NCBI GenBank assembly: GCA_024036415.1
Contig: JAMWET010005075.1
Location: forward strand, 607,501-671,500
Length of the DNA stretch: 64,000 bases
From: Prochilodus magdalenae
Lineage: Eukaryota; Chordata; Actinopteri; Characiformes; Prochilodontidae
Reading direction: 5' to 3'
The notes beneath the pieces are model-generated. The model was not told the DNA's origin. It saw only the letters and a list, made by a program, of their open reading frames with translations, and made no database searches. The position numbers and the translations under genes were made by a program. This document shows, piece after piece, positions 61,801 to 64,000 of the stretch (its first letter is position 1; each line of letters opens with the position of its first letter).

Positions 61801-64000
61801 GCCAGGAACAGGATGACCATGTTGATGATTCTAAAGCTGTTAAGGAAGATGAAGAGGAGTTTGTTGATGAGGAAGGAGCTGATGATGAGGATGATGACGA
61901 TGACTCAAAAACCATCTTTACTTCCAGGAAGCCGGCATTGTAAGAATATTCCCATTTCTCCTAAATAATGTATTGCACCTCTGTTGATAGATAATCATCT
62001 TCTATTTCCACCTGTTTTAGGATGGCATTATCCAGTGCCATTGATCCAGGTTTGAAAATGAAGGAGCTTGGTGGTTTATATATCAGTTTCGATGGCAGCA
62101 AATCAAAGGCTCTCTCCAGCAACCTGAAAAGACTGAAGGACCAGAAGAATCAAGATGAGGTGATTAGCTTTAATTGATCTGGAGTGTTAAATGGATTATG
62201 AACACTTTGCTACAGTGCCGTTCCCCAAGGGCTGCATGATTAAAGTGTTCTAGACTCGCCTTAAAGCTAGGATTTAGGCTTAAGTCCCAGCTGTGCTGTT
62301 CACGTCTGGGGTTATCCAGGTTTGGATTTGGAGAAAAGTCGGCATTGTAGTAGATCATATAAGCCTGCCTCATTATAGAAATTGTGGGCCAGTGTCCGAT
62401 ATCTTCCTGCATATATCTCTTACATTAATACTGGAACATACACACCTATATAAATGTAGTAATTTGGCCTTAATACAAATATATTAACATTACAGACAAA
62501 ATATCATTTATTTCTGTAGTCTCATATTCAGCTAAATGAACAGAAGTCAGACATTTTAGCACAGTAGGCTGGTTTCAGTTCTCACCAGATCAGTTTAAAA
62601 TGTTGGTTAAACTATAACTAATGTTAAATCCTGATATTTAATGGCTTTATTAGGAAACCAAAACTTGTAGGAAAGTTGAACTTTGTTCATTTAGCATGCA
62701 CGGTTGATGGCGGGTGGTAATAAATGTTGAAAGCTATGCACGATGTAAAGGAAGTGTGCTGGGTCTGCCGCACTGGTACTTTTAGTTTGTGATGATGGAA
62801 GAACGTGCTTTCAGCCTACTTGTTAGGGACTCCTTTAACTGAACTTGGAGAAAAGAAATAGAAAGGAAATGTTTCAGAAAGGTATTTACATGACATGAGT
62901 CAGCTCACCCCAGCAATGAAATATGAGAAATGGTACTGTGACCATACAGACGTTTAGAAGCAGGAGGCCAACCGGCCATGTTTTCAGTATTGCATGCGGC
63001 TCAAACTTTCAGCTACGTTTCATTTCATTTCTGCTTGTGTTTGTATAAATCTGAACGTCCTCTTATTGCTTTTGCAGCTGCTGAAGAAGAGCGTGATTGT
63101 TGCTGACTTTGAAAAGAAAGATGCTGTGCCACTATACAAAGAGTCACAACATGCTGCTAAACTGAAGCGCAAGGTGGGCATCGGGTTATTCATCTTATGG
63201 GACTAACTATTACAAACTTATCATTGATATTTTCTACACGAGTTTGTACGATTGTATTTTTAAAATCCTAGTACAGTATAATATACTGTCATATATCATT
63301 TTGAAACCCGTACCTTGATTAGGAGGAGAGGGCTAAGACAACAGGAGATGGCTGGTTCAACATGAAAGCCCCTGAATTAACAGATGAACTCAAGAATGAC
63401 CTCAAGGCACTGAAGATGCGCTCAGCAATGGACCCAAAGCGCTTCTACAAGAAGAATGACAGGGATGGATTTCCCAAATACTTTCAGGTTAGGACTCATC
63501 CAATGCTATCCCCTACCCCCGTCTTTTATTAAACTGCATCAGACAGTAGACGTATGATCTGTACATTTCTTTGCACTATGCTTGTGTACCAGAACTACAG
63601 CAGTTGCCTTTAACTAGTATTTTCTGTTATTCAGGTTGGCAAAGTGGTTGATAACCCAGCAGACTTCTACCATTCCCGAATCCCTAAAAAACAGAGGAAG
63701 AGGACTGTTGTGGAGGAATTGCTTGCTGATGCAGAGTTTAGAAGGTGAACTGTTTTTATTTATTATTATTATTAGTAGTAGTAGTAGTATATTTTAGTCT
63801 TCATGGTCAGTTTTAACCTCATTTAGATAAAATCAGGCTGTTAGCTCAACGCATGTTGAAGTGACGGCATTTTCATTTGAACATATATTTTTTTATATAG
63901 CCTTTTTGGTAAACTTGGACAATGTAACTTTTTTTTGAAGAATAACCCCACTTCTATTTCCCCCTTTCAGCTTTAACAAGAGGAAATACCAAGAGATCGT
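58866..64000 (+). CDS. dnttip2: Deoxynucleotidyltransferase terminal-interacting protein 2 (TdIF2), partial
   Basis: Nucleolar protein. Its C-terminal Fcf2 domain is linked to pre-rRNA processing and small-subunit biogenesis; it was first found binding terminal transferase. Exons seen: 58866-58931, 59718-61939, 62021-62159, 63078-63173, 63323-63487, 63635-63744 and 63971 past the edge. Phases agree, with 942 codons visible. Exon 1 encodes MVATRRGTRVGSPVKNTEE, joined to ETPTSVRRTRRR. Exon 2 is one large low-complexity block with repeated SEAESCSS boxes, basic RRxTRSRR patches and long acidic runs. LFVIDTRPG, SSAIDPGLKMKELGGLYISF, TTGDGWFNMKAPELTDELKN, MDPKRFYKKNDRDGFPKYFQ, DNPADFYHSRIPKKQRKR and VEELLADAEFR match the conserved C-terminus. 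About 25-30 residues should lie past the window. It is longer than human (756 residues) because of exon 2. Confidence 0.93.
60753..61110 (+). repeat. dnttip2: 183-bp tandem duplication within dnttip2 exon 2
   Basis: AAGGAGAGTG at 60753 recurs at 60936, and GTTTCT(A/G)ACAGG at 60801 recurs at 60984, both 183 bp apart. The protein copies share VS(N/D)R(K/E)DVEEM(E/D)E, ETNRTV and LTLDEDED(V/I)IS. Copy 2 lacks about eight residues before LTLDEDED. The frame is kept (61 codons). Confidence 0.8.

Overview
This is a window of vertebrate nuclear DNA, almost certainly from a ray-finned fish. It holds five multi-exon genes with GT-AG introns, all on the + strand, whose proteins are clear orthologues of vertebrate proteins. 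The rest is packed with Tc1/mariner-type DNA transposon relics, MITEs, Ty3/gypsy-like LTRs and tetranucleotide satellites of the kind typical of teleosts. The abundance of Tc1-type elements would fit an otophysan such as a catfish or characin, but that is a weak inference.

Positions 1-26.7 kb: a gene-poor, repeat-rich desert. It contains several Tc1-like relics, including two copies of one internally deleted element with intact terminal inverted repeats. It also has a TTAA-flanked MITE, a hAT-like element, a diverged tandem triplication interrupted by a solo LTR (9.8-11.7 kb), a 43-bp minisatellite (16.3-16.7 kb), an 890-bp GATA/GACA satellite (20.2-21.1 kb) and an inverted TATC array (22.3-22.5 kb). 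The only hint of a gene is a strong splice donor on the minus strand at 19.9 kb, in a GC-richer stretch, possibly the 5' exon of a gene running off the left edge. A CTCF-like motif at 26.7 kb and an NRF1/CRE-like promoter motif at 26.9 kb mark the start of the gene-dense half.

Positions 27-64 kb: five co-oriented genes. They are a polyamine oxidase of the PAOX/SMOX family (28.0-32.5 kb, 482 aa), mitochondrial ribosomal protein L55 (34.7-37.2 kb, 132 aa), the sodium/sugar cotransporter SLC5A9/SGLT4 (37.6-47.4 kb, 658 aa), the glutamate-cysteine ligase modifier subunit GCLM (50.1-56.5 kb, 272 aa) and DNTTIP2/TdIF2 (58.9 kb to beyond the right edge). The gclm-dnttip2 order and orientation match the human arrangement as I recall it. 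The genes do not form one pathway: polyamine catabolism, mitochondrial translation, sugar uptake, glutathione synthesis and ribosome biogenesis are each represented once. Introns carry many transposon pieces, including a dead Tc1 copy antisense in slc5a9 and a near-perfect 48-bp hairpin in the second intron of mrpl55.

I found no tRNA, rRNA or CRISPR array and no obvious new protein system. The most unusual items are the mrpl55 intronic hairpin, the LTR-split tandem array, the inverted pair of GATA satellites, the candidate ARE upstream of gclm and the 183-bp coding duplication in dnttip2.
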